The position numbers were made by a program, and so were the translations under genes. Positions 14,115 through 22,098 of a stretch of DNA of 23,329 bases are shown in pieces. Source of the stretch: QWPN01 sp044360305 (GTDB lineage: Bacteria; Planctomycetota; Planctomycetia; Pirellulales; UBA1268); assembly GCA_044360305.1 (NCBI GenBank), contig JBIKKQ010000037.1, positions 1 through 23,329 of the forward strand, read 5' to 3'. The notes beneath the pieces were generated by a model that was given only the letters and a program-made list of their open reading frames with translations, did no database searches and was not told the DNA's origin. The number at the start of each line of letters is the position of its first letter. Within the stretch, counting starts at the first letter, position 1.

Positions 14115-14831
14115 ATGAGCCTGCTGCTCGACTTCCTCTGTCGCTTCGGCTGGGGGCTGGCCGCGGCGCTGGTGCTCACGCCCGCCTCGGTCGTGCCCGC
14201 CGGCTTCTTCCGCGTCAACCTGCTCGTCGTCCTCGGACTGGCGACGTTCGCCGCGCTCGTCGCCCGGACGACCCTCCCCGGCCCGACGTGGATCGTCGCC
14301 GCCGGCGCGGCGGTCGTGGCCTGGCTGGGGAGCGTGGTCTGGCTGGCTGAGCGGAAGCGGGCCGGGCTGGTGTGCTGCGGCATCGCGAGCCTGCTGCTGG
14401 CGGCCGCGACGCTGCTCGTGCAGGGCCGCTGGTCCGCCGCCGGCGCCGCGGTTCTCTCCGGGCTCGTGAGCGGGTGCGCAGTGCATGCGATGCTGCTCGG
14501 GCACTGGTATCTCAACGCCCCGGGGATGAGCGTCAACGCCCTGCGTCGGATGATCGACCTGGCGCTGCTGGCCTGGGGAGCGCAGTTCGCGGTCGCGGTC
14601 GGCGGGCTCCTGGCCGCGTCCGGCGGGCCGTTGCCGGCGGGCTGGACGACGTTCGCCCTGACCGCCCTGCGCTGGCTGGCCGGGCTCGTCGGCCTGCCGG
14701 TGCTGCTGTTGATGGCCCGCAAGACGCTCGACATTCCCAACACCCAGAGCGCCACGGGTATCCTGTACGTCGCCAGTCTTGCGGCGATCCTCGGTGAACT
14801 CACCGGGCAATTGCTGCTGGGCTCCTCCTGA
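14115..14831 (+). CDS. Eight-helix integral membrane protein of unknown function
   Basis: A 238-aa protein that is hydrophobic throughout, with about eight transmembrane segments (near 8-30, 33-50, 58-78, 83-103, 108-130, 147-168, 176-200 and 212-236). Between segments 5 and 6 it has HAMLLGHWYLNAPGM, and before segment 8 RKTLDIPNTQSATGILYVAS; such conserved-looking polar motifs with His, Trp and Tyr near the membrane face suggest a cofactor, quinone or substrate site, but this is inference. No family name is recalled. The ATG at 14115 opens directly into the first helix. It is 17 nt upstream of a zinc-ribbon membrane protein and near the FAD/Fe-S oxidoreductase, so a redox role is possible. 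Confidence 0.75.
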   Translation: MSLLLDFLCRFGWGLAAALVLTPASVVPAGFFRVNLLVVLGLATFAALVARTTLPGPTWIVAAGAAVVAWLGSVVWLAERKRAGLVCCGIASLLLAAATLLVQGRWSAAGAAVLSGLVSGCAVHAMLLGHWYLNAPGMSVNALRRMIDLALLAWGAQFAVAVGGLLAASGGPLPAGWTTFALTALRWLAGLVGLPVLLLMARKTLDIPNTQSATGILYVASLAAILGELTGQLLLGSS

Positions 14832-14848
14832 GGGCCGCGGCCACCGCC

Positions 14849-15382
14849 ATGCACGTCACCTACGCCTGCCCCTCGTGCCACGTCACGCTGAGCCGGGACC
14901 GCGTCGAGACGACGCCGGAACTCGCCTGCCCGGATTGCGCCGCCGTGGTGTCCGTGCCCGCCGATGCCATCGGCTGGGTCGGGGCCGACGGTGGGCCGGC
15001 GGCCGCGGGCGCCGGCCGCGTCCGCCTGCGCCGCTGTCTCGTCTGCCCTGGGAGCGAACTCTTCGCCCGCAAGGATTTTCCGCAGCGGCTCGGCGTGGCG
15101 ATCGTCGTGGCCGGGTTCGCCGCCAGCTGTGTGACCTGGGCGTGGCGGCTCCTGATCCCGACGTTCGCCATCCTGTTCGGCACGGCGGCGATCGACGTGG
15201 TGCTGTACTTCCTGATGCCCGAATGCCTGACCTGCTACCGCTGCGGGGCCCGCTATCGCGGGGACGGCGTCGCCGACGACGCCGGCGGCTTCGACCTCGA
15301 GACGCACGAGAAGCACCGCCAGCAGCAGGCCCGGAGCCGCGAGCTGGCGGCGGCCCGCGCGGCCGACGGGCGCCGGGGGTGA
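14849..15382 (+). CDS. Zinc-ribbon membrane protein with four CxxC pairs
   Basis: A 177-aa protein of unknown function. CPSC (7-10) and CPDC (27-30) form an MJ0042-like N-terminal ribbon, CLVC lies at about 63-66, then two hydrophobic segments (about 80-98 and 100-118) are followed by a fourth knuckle, CYRC at about 129-132. With two membrane passes both ends would be on the same side, so the ribbons could form one composite cytoplasmic module. The C-terminal 40 residues are charged and Arg/Gln-rich. It lies between the 8-helix protein (17 nt) and the FAD/Fe-S oxidoreductase (3 nt), so all three are probably in one transcript and may act together at the membrane. Confidence 0.78.
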   Translation: MHVTYACPSCHVTLSRDRVETTPELACPDCAAVVSVPADAIGWVGADGGPAAAGAGRVRLRRCLVCPGSELFARKDFPQRLGVAIVVAGFAASCVTWAWRLLIPTFAILFGTAAIDVVLYFLMPECLTCYRCGARYRGDGVADDAGGFDLETHEKHRQQQARSRELAAARAADGRRG

Positions 15383-15385
15383 GGG

Positions 15386-18300
15386 ATGGAGCCCGAGCAG
15401 AAGCGGATCGAGGAGGACCTGCGCGGCATCGTTGCCGGGGAGGTCCTGTGTGACGACGCCAGCCGGGCGCTGTACGCCTCTGACGCCAGCCTGTTCGAGA
15501 TCCGGCCGCTGGCGATCGTGCGGCCGCGATCGACCGAGGATGTCGCCGCCACGGTGGCCTGGGCCGCCGACCGCGGGATTCCGGTCCACGCCCGCGGCGC
15601 CGGCTCGAGCGTCTGCGGCGGATCGCTCGGCGCCGGTCTGGTGATCGACACCAGCCGGTTCATGCGCCGCATCGTCTCCACCGGCGACGACTCGATCCGC
15701 GTGCAGAGCGGCGTGGTGGCCGCGCAGCTGGAGCAGCACCTCGCCCGCCTCGGTCGCACGTTCGGACCCGATCCGCCCAATCCGGGCGTGACGACGGTCG
15801 GTGGCATGATCGGCCGCAACTCGTCGGGCAGTCGCTTCCCGCGGCACGGCGCCGTCCGCGGCCGGCTGGCGGCGGTCGAGGCGGTGCTCGCCGACGGCAC
15901 GGTCGTCGAACTGGCGCCGACGCCCCCCGCGGGCTCGGCGGCGGGGGCCGGACCGGCCACCGGCATCGCCCCCGCCCGGACGCCGACCCGGCCGGAGGCG
16001 CTGGCCACGGGGCTGGCGGAGATTCTGGCGGCGTCCGCCGGGACGATCGCCCGCTTCCAGCCGGCGGCGCGTGCCTCCCACGGCGGCTACCGGCTCGACG
16101 ACCTGCTCACCCGGCCCGACACCGGGGGCGAACCGACCGTCGATCTGGCCCGGCTGATGTGCGGCGCGGAGGGGACGCTGGCGATTGTCACCGAGGCCAC
16201 GCTGCGCACGGTGCCCGCCGACGGCGCCACGGCGGTGGCGCTGGTGCTCTTTGACTCGCTCGCCCGGGCGGCGGATGCCGTCGGCCGACTGCGGCCGCTC
16301 GGCCCGAGCGCCTGCGACATCTTCGACCGCCGGCATCTGGCCCTCGCCCGGGGCACGAAGCCGGCCTTCGACCTGCTGATCCCGCCGGTGGCCGAGGCGG
16401 GCCTGCTGGTCGAGTTCACCAGCGACTCGCCGCGCGGCTGCAACGCCCGCCTCGACGAGGCGATGAAGATCATGCAGCAGGGCCGGCACCCGTGCCTCGA
16501 CATTCGGCGGGCCGAGGACGCGATCGACGCCGCCTTCTTCTGGGAGCTGTCGCGGAACGTCGTCTCGACGCTCCACGGAGTCCGCGGCAGCGTCCGCCCC
16601 GTGCCCTTCATCGAGGACATCGTCGTCCCGCCGGCCGCGCTGGCCGAATTCCTCGGTCGGCTGCAGGAAACGCTCAACCGCTGCCAGTTCACGGCGATGG
16701 TGTTCGGGCATGCCGCTCACGGCCAGCTGCACGTCCGGCCGTACGCCGACCCGCGGGCGGCGGGAGAACGGGACCGGCTGGAGTCGCTCGCCGGCGAGGT
16801 CTACGCCCAGGTGGTGGCGGTCGGCGGCACGATCGGCGGCGAGCAGGGGCTGGGCCTGTCGCGGACGCCGTTCTTTGGCCGGCTGTTTCCCGAGCTCGCT
16901 GCCGTCCACGCCGGGGTGAAGCGGCTCTTCGACCCGGCCGGGATGCTCAATCCGGGCCGGGTGGTCCCGGTCGAGGCGGAGCCCGCCCGCGGGCCGCTGC
17001 CGTTCCGTCCCCCGCTCCCGGCGCCGGCCGCGGCAACGCCGACCACGGGGCCCGGCGCCGGGTCGCTGCCACTGCTGATCTGGCCGGGGGCCGGCCTGGC
17101 CGCCGAGGTCGATGCCTGCAACGGCTGCGGCGGCTGCCGGGCCACGGCGCCGACGACGCGCATGTGCCCGCGGTATCGCCACACGCCCGGCGAGGAGGCC
17201 ACGCCGCGGGCCAAGGCCAACCTCGTCGCCGCCGCGGTGGCGGGGAGCATCGACGGCCGGCAGTTGGCGGGGGAGTCGCTCCGGGCCATCGCCGACACCT
17301 GCTTCAACTGCCACCAGTGCCGCAGCGGCTGCCCGGCGGGCGTGGACATTCCGGCGCTCGTGATGGAACTCAAGGGGGCCAACTTCGCCGCCAACAGCGG
17401 GCCGCTGCATGGCTGGCTGCTGTCGCGCGTGGACGCGCTGTCGGCCCTCGGCGGCGCGTTCCGACCGCTGGCCAACCGGGCGATCGCCAACCCGCAGTTC
17501 CGCTGGCTGCTGGAAAAGACCGTCGGCATCGCCCGCGGCCGCAAACTGCCGGAGTTCAGCGGCGGCCAGTTCATGCGCTGGGCGCAGCGCCGGGGCATCA
17601 CCCGGCCGTCGCGCCGCAGCGGCCCGCGGGTGCTGTACTTCCTCGACACCTACGCCCGCCGGCACGACCCGCTGCTCGCCCAGGCCTTCGTATCGGTGCT
17701 GGAGCGGAACGGCATCGGCGTGTTCGTCGATCCGCGCCAGGTGTCGGCGGGCATGCCGCTGGTGTCGGAGGGGGACCTCGACGCGGCCCGGCGGCTGGCC
17801 CGGCGGAACATGCGGGTGCTGGCCGAGGCGGTGCGGCTCGGCTACCGGATCGTCGCCACGGAGCCGGCGGCGGTGACCTGCATCACCCACGACTACCCGC
17901 GGCTCCTCGACGACGACGAGGCCGGCCGCGTGGCCGCCGCGACCTGCGACGCCACGACGTTCCTCTGGGAGCTCCACCGCGAGGGCCGGCTGCGGCTCGA
18001 CCTCCGCCCGGTCCCCTCGCGGATTCTCTACCACGCCCCCTGCCATGCGCGGCAGGGGGCGCTGGCGGGCCCCGCCGAGCACCTGCTGAGGCTGATTCCG
18101 GGCCTCGTGGTGGCCGCCGACGACCATGGCTGCTCGGGCATGGCGGGGACATTCGGCCTGTCCCGCGACCATTACCGGGCCAGCCTGCGCATGGGGCTGG
18201 AGCTGATCTCGGCGATGCGCGGCGGCGGAATCGAGGCGGGCGCTACCGAGTGCAGCGCCTGCCGGATACAAATGGAGCAGGGCACGACCAAGCCGGTGGT

Positions 18301-18409
18301 GCACCCGGTGAAACTGCTGGCGAAGTCGTACGGCCTGCTCGCGGGGCCCGGGCCCCGCGGGCTCGACGAGATCCTCACGGCCACCAGCGGCACGCTCACC
18401 ACGTCCTGA
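15386..18409 (+). CDS. FAD-linked oxidase/4Fe-4S/CCG fusion oxidoreductase (GlcD-GlpC type)
   Basis: A 1007-aa fusion. An N-terminal PCMH-type FAD domain (about 35-180) includes HARGAGSSVCGGSLGAGLVI; a FAD-oxidase C-terminal domain follows to about 535 (VFGHAAHGQLHVRPYAD, FDPAGMLNPGRVVP). Two ferredoxin-like sites come next: Cys578 begins C-x2-C-x2-C-x9-CP, unusually long at the end, and Cys639 begins canonical C-x2-C-x2-C-x3-CP. In the C-terminal GlpC-like region the first CCG motif is lost (QVSAGMP where QCCGMP is usual) while the second is intact (Cys886, HGCSGM at 914-919, Cys956/959). Relatives oxidise D-lactate, glycolate or other 2-hydroxy acids and pass electrons to the chain; this substrate is unknown. 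Nearest neighbours are membrane proteins, then moaD after 33 nt. Confidence 0.88.
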   Translation: MEPEQKRIEEDLRGIVAGEVLCDDASRALYASDASLFEIRPLAIVRPRSTEDVAATVAWAADRGIPVHARGAGSSVCGGSLGAGLVIDTSRFMRRIVSTGDDSIRVQSGVVAAQLEQHLARLGRTFGPDPPNPGVTTVGGMIGRNSSGSRFPRHGAVRGRLAAVEAVLADGTVVELAPTPPAGSAAGAGPATGIAPARTPTRPEALATGLAEILAASAGTIARFQPAARASHGGYRLDDLLTRPDTGGEPTVDLARLMCGAEGTLAIVTEATLRTVPADGATAVALVLFDSLARAADAVGRLRPLGPSACDIFDRRHLALARGTKPAFDLLIPPVAEAGLLVEFTSDSPRGCNARLDEAMKIMQQGRHPCLDIRRAEDAIDAAFFWELSRNVVSTLHGVRGSVRPVPFIEDIVVPPAALAEFLGRLQETLNRCQFTAMVFGHAAHGQLHVRPYADPRAAGERDRLESLAGEVYAQVVAVGGTIGGEQGLGLSRTPFFGRLFPELAAVHAGVKRLFDPAGMLNPGRVVPVEAEPARGPLPFRPPLPAPAAATPTTGPGAGSLPLLIWPGAGLAAEVDACNGCGGCRATAPTTRMCPRYRHTPGEEATPRAKANLVAAAVAGSIDGRQLAGESLRAIADTCFNCHQCRSGCPAGVDIPALVMELKGANFAANSGPLHGWLLSRVDALSALGGAFRPLANRAIANPQFRWLLEKTVGIARGRKLPEFSGGQFMRWAQRRGITRPSRRSGPRVLYFLDTYARRHDPLLAQAFVSVLERNGIGVFVDPRQVSAGMPLVSEGDLDAARRLARRNMRVLAEAVRLGYRIVATEPAAVTCITHDYPRLLDDDEAGRVAAATCDATTFLWELHREGRLRLDLRPVPSRILYHAPCHARQGALAGPAEHLLRLIPGLVVAADDHGCSGMAGTFGLSRDHYRASLRMGLELISAMRGGGIEAGATECSACRIQMEQGTTKPVVHPVKLLAKSYGLLAGPGPRGLDEILTATSGTLTTS

Positions 18410-18442
18410 ACGAGGGGCATTCCCCAGGAGACCGCCAACACG

Positions 18443-18751
18443 ATGCAACGCGAGCGAATGGATTCGTGGGACGACGACGGGGCCCGCCGGCGGGACCCGC
18501 GGACGGCGGCCGGCCTGCGGGTCGCCGTGTATGCCGGCATGGCCGAGCTGGTCGGCGGCCGGGTGGTGGAGATTCCCTGGTCCGGCGGCACGGTCGCCGA
18601 CCTGCGGGCGGCGCTGGCGACCGCCCACCCGCGGATCGCGCCGCTCTTGTCGCGGAGCGCCGTCGCGGTTGGCAACGCCTATGCCCGCGACGCGGCCGAG
18701 GTGAGCCCGGCCGCCGACGTGGCGATCATTCCCCCGGTGAGCGGAGGCTGA
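18443..18751 (+). CDS. moaD: Molybdopterin synthase sulfur-carrier subunit
   Basis: A 102-aa ubiquitin-fold sulfur carrier. The core (about 24-102) begins LRVAVYAGMAELVGG and ends IIPPVSGG, the diglycine tail that is adenylated and thiocarboxylated before delivering sulfur to the MPT precursor. The first 20 residues are charged and dispensable-looking. Start is uncertain: ATG 18443 has AGGAG 11-12 nt away (18427), while ATG 18458 is also in frame. moaE begins 3 nt after the stop, and the pair should act as one heterotetrameric synthase. Confidence 0.92.
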   Translation: MQRERMDSWDDDGARRRDPRTAAGLRVAVYAGMAELVGGRVVEIPWSGGTVADLRAALATAHPRIAPLLSRSAVAVGNAYARDAAEVSPAADVAIIPPVSGG

Positions 18752-18754
18752 GCG

Positions 18755-19384
18755 ATGAATGACGAGCGATTCGGCGACGAGCGGCGCGGCGGGCAGGCGC
18801 AGGTGATCGATGGCGGCGATGGCGCGCTCGTGCGCCGGCCGATCGACCCGCAGCGACTGCTGGCGGCGGTGGCCAATGCCGAGGCGGGGGGGCAGGTGCT
18901 GTTCGTGGGAACGGTGCGTGCGCACGGCGCCGGCGGCGTCACCACGGCCCTCGATTACGAGGCCCACGAGCCGATGGCCGGACCGGCGCTGGAGCGGCTG
19001 TGCGCGACGGCCGTCGAGCGGTTCGGGCTCTCGGCCTGTGCCCTCGAGCACCGGCTCGGCAGGATCGCGGTGGGGGAGGTGAGTGTGGCCGTGGCGGCGA
19101 GCGCACCGCATCGGCGTGAGGCCTTCGCCGCGACCGAGTGGCTCGTCGATCGCATCAAGCGCGAGGTGCCGATCTGGAAGTGCGAGGAACGTACGGACGG
19201 TCGCCGTGAGTGGATCCACCCCGAGTCGCGGCCCGACGCCGCGGGGGACCGCGGGGCGGCCCCGGCCAGCGAGCACGGACCGGGGGACGGCCGCGGCGAC
19301 GAGCGGGGAGGCGGTCGGGGTGGCCGGCGCGGCGGGCGTCGCGGTGGCCGGCGTGGCGGGGGCGGCGGCGGGAGCGGGCGGTGA
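18755..19384 (+). CDS. moaE: Molybdopterin synthase catalytic subunit with RGG-type tail
   Basis: A 209-aa protein; the MoaE core spans about 25-157. It transfers sulfur from the MoaD thiocarboxylate to precursor Z. Landmarks are LFVGTVRAHG, LDYEAHEPMA, SAPHRREAFAATEWLVDRIK (Lys135) and VPIWKCEE (Lys142, the conserved active-site Lys). After WIHPES the protein continues about 50 residues beyond the normal end with a low-complexity tail; the last 26 residues are almost only Arg and Gly, with several RGG/RGGRRGG units. Such tails bind nucleic acid or drive assembly in other proteins; none is known for MoaE. The stop overlaps the moaA GTG by GTGA at 19381-19384, so the tail is not a missed stop. 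Confidence 0.93.
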   Translation: MNDERFGDERRGGQAQVIDGGDGALVRRPIDPQRLLAAVANAEAGGQVLFVGTVRAHGAGGVTTALDYEAHEPMAGPALERLCATAVERFGLSACALEHRLGRIAVGEVSVAVAASAPHRREAFAATEWLVDRIKREVPIWKCEERTDGRREWIHPESRPDAAGDRGAAPASEHGPGDGRGDERGGGRGGRRGGRRGGRRGGGGGGSGR

Positions 19385-20379
19385 CGGACGCCGGCCGGCT
19401 CGTCGATCGGTTCGGCCGACTGCACACCGACCTGCGGGTCAGCGTCACCGACCGCTGCAATCTCCGCTGCACCTACTGCATGCCGCTGGAGGCCGAGTTT
19501 CGGCCGCCGGCCGAACTGCTCTCCATCGACGAGATCGTCCGCGTCGCCGGCGTGGCGGCCCGGCTCGGCGTGCACACCATCCGCCTCACCGGTGGCGAGC
19601 CGCTGCTGCGGCCGGGCCTCGACCGGCTCGTGGCGCGGCTCGTGGCCCTGCCGGGCATCGACGAGGTGGCGCTGACGACCAACGGGCTGGCGCTCGCGGA
19701 GCAGGCCGAGGCCCTGCGCGGGGCCGGACTCGCCCGGCTGAACGTCAGCCTCGACAGTCTGCGGCCCGACGTGTTCGAGAGAATCGCGCGCCGGTCCGGG
19801 CTCGACCGGGTGCTGGCCGGCCTCGCCGCGGCGAAGCGGGCCGGGTTTCCGCTGATCCGCATCAACGCCGTCTCGATCCGCGGGCTCACCGAGGCCGAGG
19901 TGGTGCCGCTGGCCGACTTCTGCCGGCGCGAGGGGTTTCAGTTGAGGTTCATCGAGTTCATGCCGCTCGACGCCGAGGCCGCCTGGTCGCGGGAGCAGGT
20001 GCTGTCGGGGGCCGACGTGCGGGCGATCCTCGCCCGGGAGATCGGCCCGCTCCTGCCGGTGGCCGGCGCCGATCCCGGCCAGCCCGCCACCGAATACGCC
20101 TGGGCCGACGGTGCCGGCCGCGTCGGCTTCATCGATCCGGTGACGACGCCGTTCTGCGACCGTTGCGACCGGCTGCGGCTCACCGCCGACGGGCAGTTTC
20201 GCAACTGCCTGTTCTCGCTCGCCGAGTGGGATGCGCGGGCCGTGCTCCGCGGCGGCGGCAGCGACGAGGCGATCGCCGGCCTGCTCCGCGACTGCGTGGC
20301 GGCGAAGCGGGCGGCGCACGGCATCGACACGCCGTCGTTCGCCCGCCCGGCCCGCTCCATGTATCAGATCGGGGGCTGA
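19381..20379 (+). CDS. moaA: GTP 3',8-cyclase (molybdenum cofactor synthesis)
   Basis: A 332-aa radical-SAM enzyme that rearranges GTP to 3',8-cyclo-7,8-dihydro-GTP, the committed step of MPT synthesis with MoaC. The N-terminal SAM cluster is CNLRCTYC (Cys26, 30, 33); RLTGGEPLLRPG follows; the substrate-binding cluster is C-x2-C-x13-C (Cys259, 262, 276). The C-terminus ends YQIGG, the conserved diglycine needed for activity. The GTG at 19381 overlaps the moaE stop, implying coupled translation; the open frame continues upstream only as a shadow of the moaE tail. moaC is not in the window. Confidence 0.96.
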   Translation: MTDAGRLVDRFGRLHTDLRVSVTDRCNLRCTYCMPLEAEFRPPAELLSIDEIVRVAGVAARLGVHTIRLTGGEPLLRPGLDRLVARLVALPGIDEVALTTNGLALAEQAEALRGAGLARLNVSLDSLRPDVFERIARRSGLDRVLAGLAAAKRAGFPLIRINAVSIRGLTEAEVVPLADFCRREGFQLRFIEFMPLDAEAAWSREQVLSGADVRAILAREIGPLLPVAGADPGQPATEYAWADGAGRVGFIDPVTTPFCDRCDRLRLTADGQFRNCLFSLAEWDARAVLRGGGSDEAIAGLLRDCVAAKRAAHGIDTPSFARPARSMYQIGG

Positions 20380-20380
20380 C

Positions 20381-21526
20381 GTGACCGCAGCCGCGCCGCG
20401 CCGCTACCTCGACAACGCCGCCACGGCGTGGCCCCGGCCCGCCGTCGTGCTCGACGCCTGGCGGGATGCCGCCGAGCGGGTCGGGGCGACCGCCGGCCGG
20501 GCCGCCTACCGGGAGGCGATCGAGGCGGAGGCGATCCGTACCCGGGCCCGCGTGGCCTGCGCCCGGATACTCGGCGGCGTCGATGCGGCTCGGGTGGCGT
20601 TCACGGCGGGCTGCACCGTCGCCCTCAACACGGCGATCGCCGGCCTGCTTCGCCCGGGGGACCATGCGATCGCGTCGGCCGCCGACCACAACGCCGCCCT
20701 CCGGCCGCTGCACGCGCTGCGAAGCCGCGGCCTGATCGACCTGACGATCGTCCCCTGCGACGGCCTGGGCCGCGTCGATCCGGCGACGATCGTGGCGGCC
20801 TGGCGGCCGGCCACGCGGCTCGTCTGCTGCACGCATGCCTCGAACGTGACCGGCGCGGTGCAGGACGCGACGGCGATCGGCGGCCTGGCACGCGAGCGGG
20901 GCGGTCTGTTCCTCCTCGACGCGTCGCAGACGCTCGGCCAGTTGCCGTTCACGGTGCCGGGGGCGGCCGCCGACGTGGTGGCGGCACCGGCGCACAAGTG
21001 GCTGCAGGGCGTGGGGGGCGTCGGCATCCTCTGGTGCCGGCCGGGCGTCGAGCCGGCACCTCTCGTGATCGGCGGCACGGGCAGCGCGAGCGACACGCTC
21101 GACATGCCGGAGGCGTTTCCGGCCCGGCTGGAGGCGGGCACGGCCGACGTGCCGGGGCTGGCGGCCCTCGTTGCCGCGATCGGCTGGATCGAGGAACGGT
21201 CGGTCGCGACCATCGGCCGCCAGTGCCGGGCGCTGGCCGACCGCTGCGCGGCGGAGCTTGCGACGATCCGCGGCGTGCGGGTGCTGGCCGCCGGCGACGG
21301 GCCGCCGATCGTGAGTTTCACCGTCGCGGGGCACGATCCGGCCGAGGTGGCGGCGGCGGCCGAGGCGATCGCGGGGGTGCAGTTGCGGTCCGGCATCCAC
21401 TGCGCGGCGCTCGTGCACGAGCCGCTCGGCACGCTGCCGGGGGGCACGGTGCGGGCGAGCTTCGGCCCGTTCAACACGCCGGACGACGTGGAGGCGCTCG
21501 TGGCCGCCGTCCGAGCGATCGCCTGA
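20381..21526 (+). CDS. Cysteine desulfurase family PLP enzyme
   Basis: A 381-aa class-V aminotransferase-fold protein resembling the TIGR01977 desulfurase family. YLDNAATAWPRP opens the fold, CTHASNVTGAVQ and LLDASQTLGQLP are the cofactor-contact strands, and APAHKWLQG contains the Schiff-base Lys206. SGIHCAALVHEPLGT with Cys341 matches the family's HCAPLAHxxLGT, giving a candidate persulfide Cys, followed by GTVRASFGPFNT. It may liberate sulfur from cysteine, and its place 1 nt behind moaA suggests supply to MoaD; that link is inference, and a general SufS/IscS role is the alternative. Start is GTG at 20381; no ATG precedes the fold. Confidence 0.87.
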   Translation: MTAAAPRRYLDNAATAWPRPAVVLDAWRDAAERVGATAGRAAYREAIEAEAIRTRARVACARILGGVDAARVAFTAGCTVALNTAIAGLLRPGDHAIASAADHNAALRPLHALRSRGLIDLTIVPCDGLGRVDPATIVAAWRPATRLVCCTHASNVTGAVQDATAIGGLARERGGLFLLDASQTLGQLPFTVPGAAADVVAAPAHKWLQGVGGVGILWCRPGVEPAPLVIGGTGSASDTLDMPEAFPARLEAGTADVPGLAALVAAIGWIEERSVATIGRQCRALADRCAAELATIRGVRVLAAGDGPPIVSFTVAGHDPAEVAAAAEAIAGVQLRSGIHCAALVHEPLGTLPGGTVRASFGPFNTPDDVEALVAAVRAIA

Positions 21527-21590
21527 GGCGTCCCGTCGCCGGGGCCGCAACCGGACACTGGCAAGCGGGCTCGCGGAACGGCTGCGCCGA

Positions 21591-21619
21591 TTGTGGGTTT
21601 CGCCGGCGCGGGCTATGAT
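21591..21619 (+). promoter_or_regulatory. Sigma70-like promoter of the YkgJ gene, leaderless
   Basis: TTGTGG (21591-21596) and TATGAT (21614-21619) are 17 nt apart, the -10 matching consensus at five of six bases. The ATG at 21627 lies 7 nt beyond the -10, so the message is predicted to be leaderless. This also rules against upstream in-frame ATG codons at 21591 and 21615, which lie inside the promoter. Confidence 0.7.
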
Positions 21620-21626
21620 CCGACCC

Positions 21627-22052
21627 ATGGCAGGAATTCCGCGCGACGTCTGGTATGCCGACGGGCTCCGGTTCCGCTGCACGCAGTGCGGCGACTGCTG
21701 CTCCGGCGCCGAGGGCTACGTCTGGGTGAACCAGGCCGAGATCGACGCCATGGCCGCCCGCCGGGGGATGACGCCGGCGGCATTCACGGAGGCGTTCGTA
21801 AAGCAGGTCGGCGTCCGTCGGTCGCTCACCGAGCGGCCGGGGGGCGACTGCGTGCTGCTCGACGAGAAGACGCGCAAGTGCACCGTCTACGAGGAGCGGC
21901 CGCGGCAGTGCCGCACCTGGCCGTTCTGGGACTCGAACCTGCGGTCGCCCGAGGCGTGGGCCGAGGCGGCGGAGGCCTGTCCGGGCTGCAACAAGGGGGA
22001 CGTCGTGCCGCTGGAAACGATCGTCGCCCAGGCGGCCAAGATCCGCGTCTGA
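21627..22052 (+). CDS. YkgJ family cysteine-cluster protein
   Basis: A 141-aa cytoplasmic protein that probably binds a zinc or Fe-S cofactor. CTQCGDCC (about 18-25) is the family hallmark, followed by CVLLDE, CTVYEERPRQCRTWPFW with three more Cys (about 73-96), and a last CPGC (about 115-118). The pattern equals the former UPF0153 group, whose function is unknown. The start at 21627 is fixed by the leaderless promoter. It ends 46 nt before the convergent SNase-like gene and is not coupled to the moa cluster, being 100 nt away with its own promoter. Confidence 0.86.
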   Translation: MAGIPRDVWYADGLRFRCTQCGDCCSGAEGYVWVNQAEIDAMAARRGMTPAAFTEAFVKQVGVRRSLTERPGGDCVLLDEKTRKCTVYEERPRQCRTWPFWDSNLRSPEAWAEAAEACPGCNKGDVVPLETIVAQAAKIRV

Positions 22053-22098
22053 CGGGCACACTGCCGGTGACGCGGCGTGTTCGGCGACGAGCCGCCGG

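Noticed and set aside
12824..19276. A minus-strand open frame of about 2150 codons opposite folE, the oxidoreductase and moa genes
   Set aside because: It is antisense to genes with clear family motifs, and its translation is low-complexity Arg/Gly/Ala/Pro text typical of shadows in GC-rich DNA.
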